Made by a program: the position numbers and the translations under genes. A stretch of 64,000 nucleotides of DNA, from assembly GCA_032622095.1 (NCBI GenBank), contig CP136069.1, positions 167,144,394-167,208,393 on the forward strand. The letters are read 5' to 3'. This document shows positions 10,965-22,503 of the stretch, in pieces (positions within the stretch are counted from its first letter, which is position 1; every line of letters starts with the position of its first letter). This stretch comes from Siphonodentalium dalli (Eukaryota; Mollusca; Scaphopoda; Gadilida; Siphonodentaliidae). The notes under the pieces were generated by a model, which made no database searches, had not been told where the DNA came from, and was given only the letters and a program-made list of their open reading frames with translations.

Positions 10965-13134
10965 TTGTTAAAAACCCGGAAGATCAAATCCCTTTAAATA
11001 ATTGGCGAGTATGTTTTTTTAGACGTTACTGACAAAACATAAGACTAAGTAAGCATGTATTGCATGCTAGTTGAATATAATTTAACAAAGAAAGACAAAA
11101 TCCATTCAAATTCGATTTCAAAATAATAATAATAAAAACAATGTCAAACATTTAATTGTTTTTCACCATTTCTGGAGTACAAATGACCCATATGGCAAAT
11201 GTTACGAATTTAACAAATGAAGAGAAGAGAACAAATTAATTCAACAATGGAACGGGTAAAAAGAAACAAATAAGAAAATAAGAACCTCTTGCTGAAAATA
11301 AGTGGTCATCATCGGCGAACTGTTCCTGTTAATGTTTCAGACAAAACAGAAGACTTAGTAAGCATTTATTGCATGCCAGTTGAGCATAATATAACAACAA
11401 AGAACATTATTTATCCAAATGTAACATACTTTTTCAATATGTTCTTAAATATTATGAAATATTTCGAAAAAAAAATATTCAAATTTTATAAATTTTTGCC
11501 ATAGAAGTCCTGTCCACAATAGCCTAACACAACTTGGTTTCATAGAACTCTAGATGATGCTCAACAAAAAACACAACAAAACGTTAGTGGTACTCTACTT
11601 CGAGTATCACCCCAAAATCCATGGTCTGCAACCCCACATGCCAAGTTCGAATAATGGTTCCGTCAATTATGTTTACATGAGTCACGGCCCTTTTTCTACT
11701 TCGAATTTGTCCGATTTCATTTCATTTCATTTTGGTTTCCGACCAAACTCTTGTTAGGATTATTTTATCTGAACCAAAGTTGGTATGTGCGTTTCTCAGC
11801 CAAAAATACAGACCAAATTCAAATATGGGTTTCGTCCAAAGATTTTTACATGAGTTAAGGCTCTTTCTCAACTTAATTCACCTGATTATTATTTCATTAC
11901 AATTTACAGGTAAACTAACTGGCGCAGTTAGTTGTCTCGCTTGCTTTCCGGGTGTTCAAGCAGAGTTTCGGACCTAAAGAGTGCGATGGCATATGTATAT
12001 ATTCAATACCCCAAATATCTTATAATTCGTTTTTATTTTATTCTTTTTTGCTTCTTCAGAAGATATATGTGTGAGCATCGATGAAATAGACGAAGCTAGA
12101 AGGTCTACGTTTGGGGGCGACCAGCTTGTCAGTATTTATCGCGGGAGAGAAAACATTTCTCCCTTAAGAATTTGTTTCTTAAATACACAGAGTATACATA
12201 TAAAACAATAGTGCCATCATATGTCGATCTAACGTAACGCGAATATCTGTCGAATCTCCATAATATATAACTCAACCGACAACCCGCACCAGTATTCTCG
12301 CTTTTATTTTGAGCTCTACTTGGAATATTCAGGTTTCGCTATAAAGAAATGGATTGACATTTGATTGTTTCAAGTAGAATATGAATTTAAGAAACCATAA
12401 ATTTTATCCAATTTCCCGAACGCTGTAACTGTTTTAAAAAAGGTTTTTGTATGACAAGTCACACCCACATCAATTGATTTCACGTATAATTATGTCAATT
12501 ATACAATCGAATATTAATTTATGCTTTCTAAATTTGCTTATGATGGTATCAGTGTTCGCGCTGGCACCAAAAGCGAATGTAGCCAAAAGTTTAGCCATTA
12601 CCAGATTAAAAGATATATAAGCCACGTGTTTCTCTAGGGTTTAATCGACATTTAATAAAACAGAGTTTAAATTCATTTGTAATATTGTCCCTGTTATCAT
12701 ACATGGTCCAATATGAGTATAATCGATAATAGAACATTGAAATAACTTACAAAATTTAGGATCTCGCATACATAGTTTTCAACAAACTGAAACTCGTACG
12801 ATTGAATTAATTGTAGATACCTTCGGGTTTTGCACAATCATCCTCGTAAAACTCAGTCACCAATAATTGTCGACAATAGATCGGATACGTCCCTCAAACG
12901 ATAGCCACAATGTACACATATATATTATTTCCGTCGAACTATGGCATTGCTGTGTGAAAATAATACGAAATGGACACCCAAAGTATGCACAACGATTTAA
13001 TCACAAATGTGCATGCACCTTCAAACCGCAGTTAGGTGACTGCCTTTTGTACAACTGCTGAATTAAATGGCACTCATGGTGTTTTATACACCTGTCTATG
13101 TAAAGTCAGGGGGAATGCTTTCAGCCTTTTTTCG

Positions 13135-13853
13135 CCATTTGACAAGATAGTTTAGCCATTTTTATTTATTTTGTTTGCATTTGTCTAAATTGGCTAACAG
13201 CAGCGCGAACACTGGATGGTATACATAGAGGATCTACAACGAGTCCCCAGTTTATAGCGAAATTTACAAAACTCGTCCAGTAAATTAGGTCTGGACCTCG
13301 CCTTTGGCGAGGTCCAGACCTAATTTACTGGACGAGTTTTGTAAATTCCGATATAAACTTGGGACGAGTTGTAGATTCTATTTATTACATGATCCAAAAC
13401 CTCGACAAAACATACTTAAATCAACAAATGGGACGCGAAACTAACATCAACTTCTATAAGGCATGCGATGACGTTTCACACAACTCTGCGTTGTTTGCAC
13501 GCGCAAAGAAATAGTCCCATATAAATAAAGACTCTTTGGAGTATTTAATGGCGTATATTTAACGACATAACTTTTCAAACTCTTCATTCATTATAGTTTG
13601 TTGAAATTATATTGGAAGCCATAGTATTTTGAGACGTAGCGTACGGAATGTAAAGAAACCACAAACCGGAAGTCAGAGGTCACCTGGCACTATTTCCTGT
13701 TATTAAACGAACGTTTAATATCACAATTTATAGAATGGGTTTATTGAATGGAATAAAGGTAGGACCATTTGACAAGATAGTTTAGCCATTTTTATTTATT
13801 TTGTTTGCATTTGTCTAAATTGGCTAACAGCAGCGCGAACACTGGATGGTATA
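13135..13853. repeat. 540-bp palindromic insert with 90-bp direct flanks, copy 2 only
   Basis: A 90-bp stretch (13135-13224, starting CCATTTGACAAGATAG) is repeated directly at 13765-13853. Copy 1 has it once (about 5933-6025). Between the two lies a segment absent from copy 1 with a hairpin: perfect 42-bp arms at 13261-13302 and 13306-13347 around TTT, extended imperfectly to 13230 and 13378. The rest of the insert (13380-13764) shows no recognised feature. The structure fits a local insertion plus duplication after the 7.2-kb duplication, or loss from copy 1. Confidence 0.85.
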
Positions 13854-13936
13854 TATAGCCTTCTTAGCGTCGTTGTATCGGAGGTCTGTGATAGCGTTTG
13901 AAGTTTTACTGTTTGCTGAATCAGGTTCCAATGTAC

Positions 13937-14336
13937 TTAACCCTTTACCCAACAGAACGGCCCTGTGCCAATGCATTCTCTTATATATGCGAGTCGACCA
14001 TAGGTCGCCTCGCATATATAAGAGAATGCATTGGCTTAACACACTAAAAATTATAAAATTGTTAAAGAATGTAAGAAAAAATGGTAAAAAGTGTTAAAAA
14101 AAAGATTTTTTTAGGCCAATGCATTCTCTTATATATGCGAGGCGACCTATGGTCGACTCGCATATATAAGAGAATGCATTGGCACAGGGCATAACTGTAA
14201 CCATCACAATGTGGTCAATGAGCCGGTTCCAATGATATCCATATTTGTATGGTTCTATTGAGACAGACCGAAGATATTTTAGGCTGTTGAAGCTTTATTT
14301 GGCCGGTTTTGGCCGGTTTGTTGGGTAAAGGGTTAA
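13937..14336. mobile_element. TTAA-flanked MITE, family Q (copy 2)
   Basis: Duplicate of 6139-6544 with TTAA at 13937-13940 and 14333-14336. Termini read CCCTTTACCCAACA / TGTTGGGTAAAGGG exactly, and both internal 70-bp hairpins are present. A few single-base deletions in homopolymers distinguish it from copy 1. Confidence 0.8.
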
Positions 14337-14683
14337 AGTGACATAGAGTTTCGATTAGTTAACCGCTTATGTATAATGTACGTTGTTGTTTAGTTTTTTT
14401 CCACCCGCAAAAACACCATGACTTTTTTGTTGTAGAATAGTTTGTATTCAATTGCCATGTGTCGCAATAGTCTGTGCGAAATGATGGAGTGCGCTCTGAA
14501 GTTCTATTCTGAATTAGTCACGATTGTATTATATTCGGCGTGAATGAGAATGGACACATTTGTTAAAATATCAATAAATTGATCCGTAAACACGCCATAG
14601 TGGATACACTTGCAGTTTCGCGAGTCGACGGACACTTCAATGTCATTAAAGTACATGAATGGGGAAAAGCATCAGGGATAACC

Positions 14684-15154
14684 CTAATTGTCTGTTTCGT
14701 CACATAACGCTATCAAACTATTATACCAAGCTCGTACTAAGCTCTCGCAATGTGGATCCTTGCCTGGCCTGGGCTCTATACCAGTAAGGCATCCACACGG
14801 AGCTTTATTGGAATTCCGAGTTATGCCATCACGGTCCTTTTCATGACCCTCTGTGGGTTGTAACTCGAATGCTGCACTGTCAGAAAATACTGTCGCTTTG
14901 ACGACGTCCGACCGTAGCAATCCGGCGGTCCCATAACGTTCGTGAATTCGTGATCGCTGTAAACTGTTGTTTTTGGGAAAAGCTGACAGTCTGACTGGTG
15001 GAATAATGTTAAGACTGTCTGACTTCGGTTTCTTTGTTGGCAAGTCCTGAATATGCGAAAACCGGCCTATAGGTGATATTTGTTCGACTAAATTTTGGCA
15101 GCTGGATTGTATTTGAGGTGGCGTATTCGAGTAGTCGGCTAAGACTTGACTGAT
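14684..15154 (-). CDS. Unrecognised open frame, about 156 residues
   Basis: On the minus strand the frame is open from after a stop at 15155-15157 to a TAG at 14684-14686. No ATG is near its start, so if real it would be an internal or terminal exon. The composition is protein-like: proline-, serine- and charge-rich, with segments such as KKPKSDSLNIIPPVRL and GCLTGIEPRPGKDPHCE. No domain is recognised. Its stop codon lies 10 bp beyond the edge of the 7.2-kb duplication. It could be an exon fragment, a piece of an unidentified mobile element, or chance. Confidence 0.25.
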   Translation of the reverse strand: MSQVLADYSNTPPQIQSSCQNLVEQISPIGRFSHIQDLPTKKPKSDSLNIIPPVRLSAFPKNNSLQRSRIHERYGTAGLLRSDVVKATVFSDSAAFELQPTEGHEKDRDGITRNSNKAPCGCLTGIEPRPGKDPHCESLVRAWYNSLIALCDETDN

Positions 15155-15437
15155 TCAACTCGAGTGTTGGTGATGAAATTGACAGTGTATACAAACACAG
15201 ATACATGTACTGGCACAAATTTATACACGCACCAAAGTAATTCACAAGAGTTTTAACGTCAACCACTAGTGACAATAATACAAGTAACAACGTATATGTC
15301 AGAATGTTAAGTGTTGACAGTGTTGTCAGTTTGAACTTGACCTGTTCAATCCAGTTGACAGTGTTCTGATTGTTTCATATCACATATATTTACCCAAGAT
15401 GCTAAACGCACCAGAGTAATTAACAAAGTTTCGATGC

Positions 15438-15469
<32 letters not shown>

Positions 15470-16780
15470 AACTGACGGATTGTCACAATTCCAACTTTCT
15501 AGTACAACAAGTACAACTATTACAATTACACGGACGGATGCTTCATGTTCATCATTTTTTATCGAAACGTGTGAATGTCGCCGTTCGCCTATTTATCTAT
15601 CGCATAGTTATTACGCCAATTTAAGGAATCTGTTATTGGTTCCTACCAAACTATACATGGGTCACTGCTATTGGTAGTGTATATACACAGTTTGATGCAT
15701 CATGTATTCAAATTTATCGAAAAATGTGTAAATATAGGAGAATGTTGTCGCCAAGCCATCGCACAGTTATTATGGGGTCTGCTATTGGCTTGTAGATTTC
15801 AACCGAACTAGTTGTGACTGCAACTGATATTGTCGTGATGTACGCATTACCCGTTTAGTCATTAATTGTGTTTACTAGTGACTGGGCAACTTTACGCCTT
15901 ACATGTTAGCAAAACGTATGCCATTCAGATGTTCTACTTTTACATAAATTTGAGTTTTAACTGTGATAGCTTTGTGGCTTATGTCTTAACTTGGGATGGC
16001 CGATTCATATGTTTTGGAATGGTCGAAATTAGTGTTACTCGTAACTGACAATCTCACCCATTTAGTTTTTTAAATATATGTTAAAAACACATTTGCTCGC
16101 CCTTGTTCCATGCACGCAATGATCTAGGCTTAAATGTCTTAGTTACATCAGGACAAGTTTATTTATTTCAATTTTACATTTTTTGAAGCTTCTTTCCAAG
16201 GGGTGTCGGAAAGGAAGTTTTTACCTCATCGTCCCATATGCAACATGCCATACTTGTAGCTTAATGTCATCTCCACTAAGGCCCATATGAGGTCCCAGTA
16301 ACACACATCTGGTGCTTTTACAGTTATAATATGTTTTAAACTGTTACAAATATCAAATATGGGCACTAAAGGTCTTTAGTAAAAATGTGCATGGGTTGTA
16401 AAAAATACGTTATTGACATCTCCACCTGATACAGACCAATGTTACTCAGTAGTAATACAAAACTATTAGTTAAAATTCCTCAGTGATAAAGGGTATGTGG
16501 CATGCCACGCCAGCAGTTGAGGCATGCCAATATCCCATAATATGTCAAATATAGCGAATTATCGAAATATGAAATACCACGAAAAAGCGAAATAGGAAAA
16601 TACAGCGAAATTGCGGAATAAAAAATGCATCGAAATGACGAAATAGCGCGAATTATGAAATAAGAAATTATTTTTATTAACTAAATAACGGAGATATTTG
16701 AAGAAGTGTTTTTGACGAAATAACGGGCATATTTGGAGAAGTTTTTTAAAGAGCTATATTGCTATCATGAAATCATGGAC
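15155..16780. other. No gene seen; AAC microsatellite
   Basis: Non-coding appearance throughout. An AAC trinucleotide run of about ten units lies at 15438-15467. No recognised element. Confidence 0.6.
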
Positions 16781-16789
16781 TTTATGTAC

Positions 16790-17026
16790 TCATTTCCTAA
16801 TTAGATCGATTCCAGCTGCATTTGCGTTTTTAAATTTTTCTATGGCATTTTCAATTTCAATTTTTGTTATTTCTTCGTTGAAACGAGAGTGGCATGATTC
16901 ATTAAATAGTTCATTTAAGTGACCACTGAGGTCGGCCTCACTTGCAGATAATTCATTCAAATGTCTAAAATTGTCGTAAAATTCGTATATTTGGTTTTGG
17001 GGAACTATTGTCCACCGATGAGTCAT
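16790..17026 (-). pseudogene. Non-LTR retrotransposon fragment, endonuclease-RT linker
   Basis: The translated minus strand ends in an EEITKIEIENAIEKFKNANA-AGIDLI block. It matches the conserved segment just before the reverse transcriptase of many non-LTR elements (E-EV--AI-KLKN-KA-G-D-I). Upstream residues with FYDNFRHLNE and FNESCHSRFNEE fit the linker after the endonuclease. It is cut off directly after the motif. On the minus strand it lies beyond the 3' tail of the RT fragment at 17421-18603, so it is probably a separate truncated copy or a rearranged piece. Confidence 0.7.
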
Positions 17027-17420
17027 TTAGCTCCATTTAAAGCATTATTTCATATATTACACTCTCCATCGAACAGGCGATGAATCTGTTCTAAAAATTG
17101 AAAGAAATCCTCTGTATCGGGCAGATATAACTTTGTCAGATGTCAGTATTGGAGGATCATGTAAAGTCATATGCCACTGACTGCGTTCTCTTTTATCTCA
17201 GAAGAAACTATATTTGAATGCAGGCTGTGACGTCTATGTGGAAACTATATTGAATGGGGCAAACTCAATTGTGTTATAACATAAACATGAGCCATTGTAA
17301 TATCCATTCCGTTGACGGTTCAAGGTCCCTCATTTTGCAAGAATATGTGTATCTCTTAAACATAATGATAAAAATACTTGTAATGCTTTCTTCTATGTAT
17401 CTGTTTTGCTAGCTCATTAT

Positions 17421-18603
17421 AAGATAAGATAAGATAAGATTTTATTGTCACAACTTCAACATTGAAGGTTGACATAAAACACAAATGGAACATATACATG
17501 AACATTTCACATAGACAATAAAACAAATATTTACGTACTGTAATGTGGTACGCCAAGGCTATACGACTGACATAGGTTTATATGGTAAATCGTTACTGCT
17601 TGAGGTTGACATTAGGCACTAAGTTCTTTCGTTGCTCGAATGCGGTATATATATATATATACCTTACGATATTCTGCGTCAGGTCGTGATCGAATGAACG
17701 GAAGATAATGTTAAGGAAATATTCTTCAGTTACGTTATTGCAGTCAATGCTACTAATATTCGCGATGCTTTCAAATAATTCCCGTCTTAGCGTTCGATAT
17801 GTTGGGCAATGTAAGATGAAGTGTGCTTCATCCTCTGTTTCTGCATCGCACGTCGGGCATTTTCGAAGATTTCTGGCAGGCGCTTTGCTATTGACGTCAC
17901 GTTTATGCCTATCAGTTTCTATCGACAATGAGTGAGCGCTTATCCTGAGCCGGGTAAGCGCCATTAGCTCACATGTGGTATTTGGGGAGAGAAGATCGAT
18001 AGTTCTCAAACTTAAACTCACGCTTGAATTTCCGATAGAAATCAAGTTTTCCATCGGTTTCAAGTCTGGATGACCACCACTGACGGTACATTGTCTCTAG
18101 TTTTGTCTTTATTGAATAGACTAGAGATGCGTTTTTGGTAGTAATTATGGGCTTAATTAATGAATTGAATAGTTTCAGATTGATTTCCGCATTAATTTCT
18201 GAGAGGGGTAGGCGACTCATTAATGCAAAAAGCGCCTTTCTCCCTTTCTGTGCAAGTTGCCCATGATTGAATTTTCCGGAAGCAAGTATATTTATACCCA
18301 AATATCGATATTCTGTGACAAGATCCAATGGATTCCCATCAATATTGAATGGCTCTTGCTTTAGTAGTTTTCCACCTGTATTAAATACGAGAACTTTAGT
18401 TTTTTCGGTGTTTACAGAAAGGTGCCATTTTTGAAAATAGTGCATTGCGTAGGCCGAATGCACTTGATGAAACAAGTACTATATCATCTGCATACATGAG
18501 ACAACTAATAGCAGTGTCGTGCATATTTATTGGGTCACATGTTTTGTCCAGTACGTTGGGTAAATCGTTAATAAATATGAATGCCGTGATTCCCATCCCC
18601 ATA
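17421..18603 (-). mobile_element. 5'-truncated non-LTR retrotransposon with 3' tail
   Basis: Minus-strand order: RT palm (catalytic YADD), thumb region, C-terminal zinc-binding motif, stop, 3' UTR with AATAAAA, and a tail of about four AAGAT/ATCTT pentanucleotides (17421-17440 on the plus strand). Homology starts abruptly at about 18603, within the RT, as expected from 5' truncation during target-primed reverse transcription. Clade not fixed; the jockey/CR1/I-type groups with a C-terminal CCHC fit. Confidence 0.8.
17593..18602 (-). pseudogene. Reverse transcriptase remnant (YADD, C-terminal CCHC)
   Basis: Three overlapping minus-strand frames together cover the C-terminal half of a non-LTR ORF2. 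Frame one (18602-18396) has FINDLPNVL and CLMYADDIVLVSS, the RT catalytic block. Frame two (18475-17969) continues with KWHLSVNTEKTKVLVFN and EYRYLGI, typical downstream RT blocks. Frame three (18063-17593) ends with CPTCDAETEDEAHFILHCP, a C-X2-C-X8-H-X4-C zinc-binding motif. The two frame changes show the gene is dead. Confidence 0.85.
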
Positions 18604-18639
18604 TAAATTTGACAATTGAGAAGATATAATTGTTAAAGA

Positions 18640-20290
18640 GACTTAATTCGGTCACCATTTGTCGAGAATGTAAACTTTGAACGCCAAAAACTCATTCGAA
18701 CGATATGGAGATGGGCTGGGAGATGACTATATATAACTTTGGTGGACATTGGCGGATAGAACAATTTTATCAATGCTAGTGCATCTCCTCTCGCCACACA
18801 TGACCCAAACAGCACCATGAACAACTTTAATTCATCATAGCATTAGAGAAGAACGTGCATGAATTTGGTGGAAATTATTGCTAAATATATTAGTATCATC
18901 TTTGGTTCAACTCCCCTTGTCGTGCATGACTTGAACGGCGCCACTTTTGACATATTTAAACCACGTACATTAGACTCATGCATGTATGTTATAATGGAGA
19001 TGATTATACATAAGTTTGGTGGTAATCGGCAACTAACCCAATTCTTATCATAGTTATTACCACACCCCATCGCTTACACAAACGGCACCAATTTGGCGTC
19101 TATAAATCACACGATTATATTCCTCCTTTCATGGAGAAGAATAATATTTGGTGGAAATCTGTGGTAAAAATATATTATTTGTTTTTATTTAAATAAATTG
19201 TTGGTGCCCCCCCTCAGTGCACACTGACTCGAACGGCGCCATATCATGGAGGTGATTATGTATACGTTTGGTGGAAATCGGCGACAAAACTATTTAATAA
19301 TTGTTTTGCTGCCCCACCCCTTTTTGCCCCTGACACCAATAGCGTCATTTTAGAAAAATTTAACCCGCACCATTATCTTCCTCGTAAAAAGTTACATATG
19401 TTAGACGGCCTTGGTGCGTGCCATCTCGATTGTACCCCGTGAAGTTATATATAGAACACATACAGACAGACAAATATTCGCAAATATATCTTGCCACCAA
19501 ATGTGTTGGTTTTAAACGGCGCCACTTTTGACATCATTAAATCACACACTTAGACTCATTATGGAGATGAATATATATAAAATTGGCGAGTATACAAAAT
19601 TCGTATCAAATTTAGGGCCCCCAAACGGCACCAATTTGGCGTATTTAAACCACACAATTAGATTCCTCGTAGCACGGAGAAAAATATATATCAATCTGGT
19701 GGAAATCGGCGCTAAACATAATGTTTATAAATGTTTGTGTCTCTCTCACCCTCTGTGCACCCCTGACCCGAATGGCCCCACTTTTGACATCTTTAATCCA
19801 CACAAATAGACTCCTGATATATCATGGAGATGATTATTTATAAGTTCGGTGCTAATCGGCGACTAAACAATTTTTATCAAATGTATTGCACACCCCTGTA
19901 CCATCTGTCACACAAACAGCACCAATATGGCGTCTTTAAATCCCACGATTAGATTCCTCGCATCATGGATTAGAATATGTATCAATTTTGTGAAAATTTG
20001 AAAATTGGCGCTAAAAATGTTGTGTATCAATGTTTGGTGCCCCTCTCCCTTGCAGTGCACCCCTGTTCGAACGCCATTTTTGACAGCTTTAAGCCACACC
20101 AGTAGACTCCTCATACCATGTGGATGATTTTGTATAAGTTTGGTGGCAACTGGCGACTGAACCAATTCTTATGAAATTTAATGCCAACCCCAATCGCATA
20201 CAAACGACACCGATTTGGCGCGTTTAAATCACACACTTAGATTCTTTGTTTCATGGAGAAGAATGTGTATCAATTTGGTGGAAATCGGTG
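18640..20290. repeat. Degenerate alternating two-monomer tandem array
   Basis: Two related monomers of about 145 bp alternate to give a dimer period near 290 bp. Type A has GGAGATGATTATATAAGTTTGGTGG (word starts near 18999, 19245, 19561, 19825, 20116). Type B has GGAGAAGAATATGTATCAAT then TTGGTGGAAATCGG (near 18845, 19132, 19673, 19965, 20255). Both carry a GGCGCCA or GGCACCAATTTGGCG block and AATCACACGATTAGA. No coding potential. Confidence 0.75.
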
Positions 20291-20870
20291 AGGGGTGATG
20301 TTTCTATCGGGTATTTTGGGCGGGCCACCCATTCTTGCCGTCAAATTCGCCGAAATCCTTCCCGTTCTTGAAAATGATCCATACCCCATTTCACCCGTCC
20401 GGATGGTACCACCGGGGTGGTGGTGTTTCTATTGGGTATTTGTGTCGGGCCCCCACCCATGCCCTCAAGAAATATTTTTGAGTTCCAAAAGTCATGTTCG
20501 TCCATGATATTAGATATATAATATCTAATCGTTATACAACAGACCGTGCATTCGTCGTGATTTCTCAAAGCGCACGGGTTATTCGCCTGATTAGGAGATT
20601 AGATAGCGACAATATGGGTCAATACTATGAAGCGTTTTCTTTGTAAGAATCTACAATTGTTTGTAAGAAATTTATCATTCCGCTAATCCTATGAACCTAC
20701 GATTACAAACATACATCACAAATAGTACGTGTTCTTGATATTTACAAACATCTCCTAATCACAAAGAATGTTCGAGTACAATGAAAGTTAATTGAAAGTT
20801 ATACAGTTAATGAACGTGATTAGAAAGTCTTCATATTGTGTGTCCAACATAATTTTTCAGTTTTCGCACC
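20291..20870. repeat. 127-bp direct doublet and unannotated DNA
   Basis: The block TGTTTCTATYGGGTATTT followed by GGGC-CCACCCAT occurs at about 20298 and 20425, 127 bp apart. The rest (20520-20870) shows nothing recognisable. Confidence 0.6.
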
Positions 20871-20874
20871 CTTA

Positions 20875-22500
20875 ACCCGGATAATATACCCATCTATGAT
20901 ACACAGGGACGTGGCGACAAGGGGTCGATTCACCCCCTTGTGAAAATGTTTTGTCAGCTGGAAATCTCAAGTACAACCCACAGGGACGTCGCGACAAGGG
21001 GTTGGGTTATGTTTCTCGCCCCCAAACGTTTTATCAACATGTTCAATAGTTGGAAATTTGATATATACCTGAAACAACATGAATTGGAAATTGTACAACA
21101 CCAATAGGTCAAACTTGTTCTCTTATTTTGTTTTTCCAACAATTTATTAGAGGGTATGTGTTTGTTTTAGACCAACATTTGCATATTTACCTCTTTTGGT
21201 CAAAAGTTTGGATTGAAATGGCCTATATTTAGAAATGGTTAAACCTTAGGGGGCGTCAGCTTGGATGTGAGGTAGCAGTAGGTGTTCATTGTAACTACTA
21301 AAATTACCCAATTTATTGAAAGTTACAACGTTAAGGAACTTGTCTAGAAGGTCTATATAGGGTGTCAAACATAAATTGTTGATTTTCACACCCTTATATA
21401 AACCGGATCATACAACCATCTCTGATTCGCAGGGACGTATCCCCCTCCCCATTATGAAAATGTTTTATCAGTGAAAATCTCATAAACAGGGACATGGTGA
21501 TTGTTGTCTTGATCAACTATAGTTTATAAATGACAAATCAATAACAAAAATTAGGCGCGTTCCTAATGTGAGTATTGTTTATCGCTCAAGAATGCATAGG
21601 GGTAGATGGTGCTTATTTTCATGGGCGGATTATACTTTGAGTTTCGATCGTCGACGCGAATGCATTTGGTCACGGTAAAGGACACAAATACGAAGACGCA
21701 ATCACAGTTTTCACAAATGACTACAGCATAAATGCAGTGACGTGGCCAGATGGTCTCTTCGGTGCGTCAACGTCGATATCCAACTGTACCCCCACCCCTC
21801 AATCAGAAACTTCTATTTACCCCGGTTGGCTTCTGATTTTGACTAAATATGACTAACTTAGTGTTAGTCACAAACATTTTGAGTAACTTTGGTCAAGTAT
21901 TGGAATTACTTGCACTTAATTACGAAACTTACATTTTCGCCTTCCAAGTGACAAAGAAAAGTTATGACTAAATCCTGGTCATTTTGACTAATTAATTAGT
22001 CGTTTGGATCCCCATTTCTTAGTCGTTATTACTAACATCACCCTAGTAATTTTGACTAATGTTGTGCGTCAGTCACGTTGGCTGAACCAAGTTAGTCATA
22101 CTGGGGGAAAACGTTTGACTAACATATGTTTGTCATATTGACTAACTTTTGTTATCAGCGTAGACAAATAATATCCTCTTGATATACGATTCCATCGCTA
22201 TGTGGAATTTATAGGCAATTTTGTTTATTCAAAGGTTGCATATTGAAATTATAGAATGGATACCCCCATCACCAAACGGAGCCAACATAGCCACGTCCCT
22301 ATCTCGATATATTATAAGATATCGGATCAGTTTGAAATTATAAAATGACCACCTCTCCTATAACTGAGAGCCTTATCACGTCCCTGCTTCGATACTGTGA
22401 TGGCAACCCCCTGGTAAAATGGAGCCATGTTCCTGCCTCGATGTGTTATAATAAGAATAGCGGATCATTCTGAAATCATAGGATGGACACAATATATATG
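20875..22500. mobile_element. CAGGGACGTG-ended dispersed repeat (degenerate, probably nested)
   Basis: The end word CAGGGACGTG-CG-CAAGGGG occurs at about 20905 and 20981 (and variants near 21430 and 21490); its complement CCACGTCCCT occurs at about 22291 and 22375. 20981-21260 aligns well with 33577-33810 (shared TTTCCAACAATTTATTAG and AGACCAACATTTGCATATT). At 22240-22490 there are three degenerate copies of an about 100-bp unit (TTGAAATTATAGAATGGA-type). Probably several layered copies of one TIR element. No coding region. Confidence 0.6.
21838..22145. repeat. Cluster of TGACTAA / TTAGTCA heptamers
   Basis: Nine exact copies of TGACTAA or its complement occur within about 305 bp (near 21840, 21850, 21864, 21965, 21985, 22055, 22092, 22114, 22138), plus TTAGTCG variants. 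They lie on both strands with irregular spacing. They may be remains of a short-unit repeat inside the surrounding element. Confidence 0.7.
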
Positions 22501-22503
22501 TTA

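Larger units (their letters stand above)
7231..14674. repeat. Tandem segmental duplication, copy 2
   Basis: This is the second copy of 1-6881 in direct orientation. Homology ends at 14674, the shared edge word being GGGGAAAAGCATCA. Compared with copy 1, its first CTGT microsatellite is 28 bp shorter, it carries a 540-bp insert flanked by 90-bp direct repeats (13135-13853), and it has one rather than three copies of the ACACTGGATGGTAT motif at the insertion site. An assembly artefact is unlikely because the differences are many and distributed, but haplotype duplication in the assembly cannot be excluded. Confidence 0.97.
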
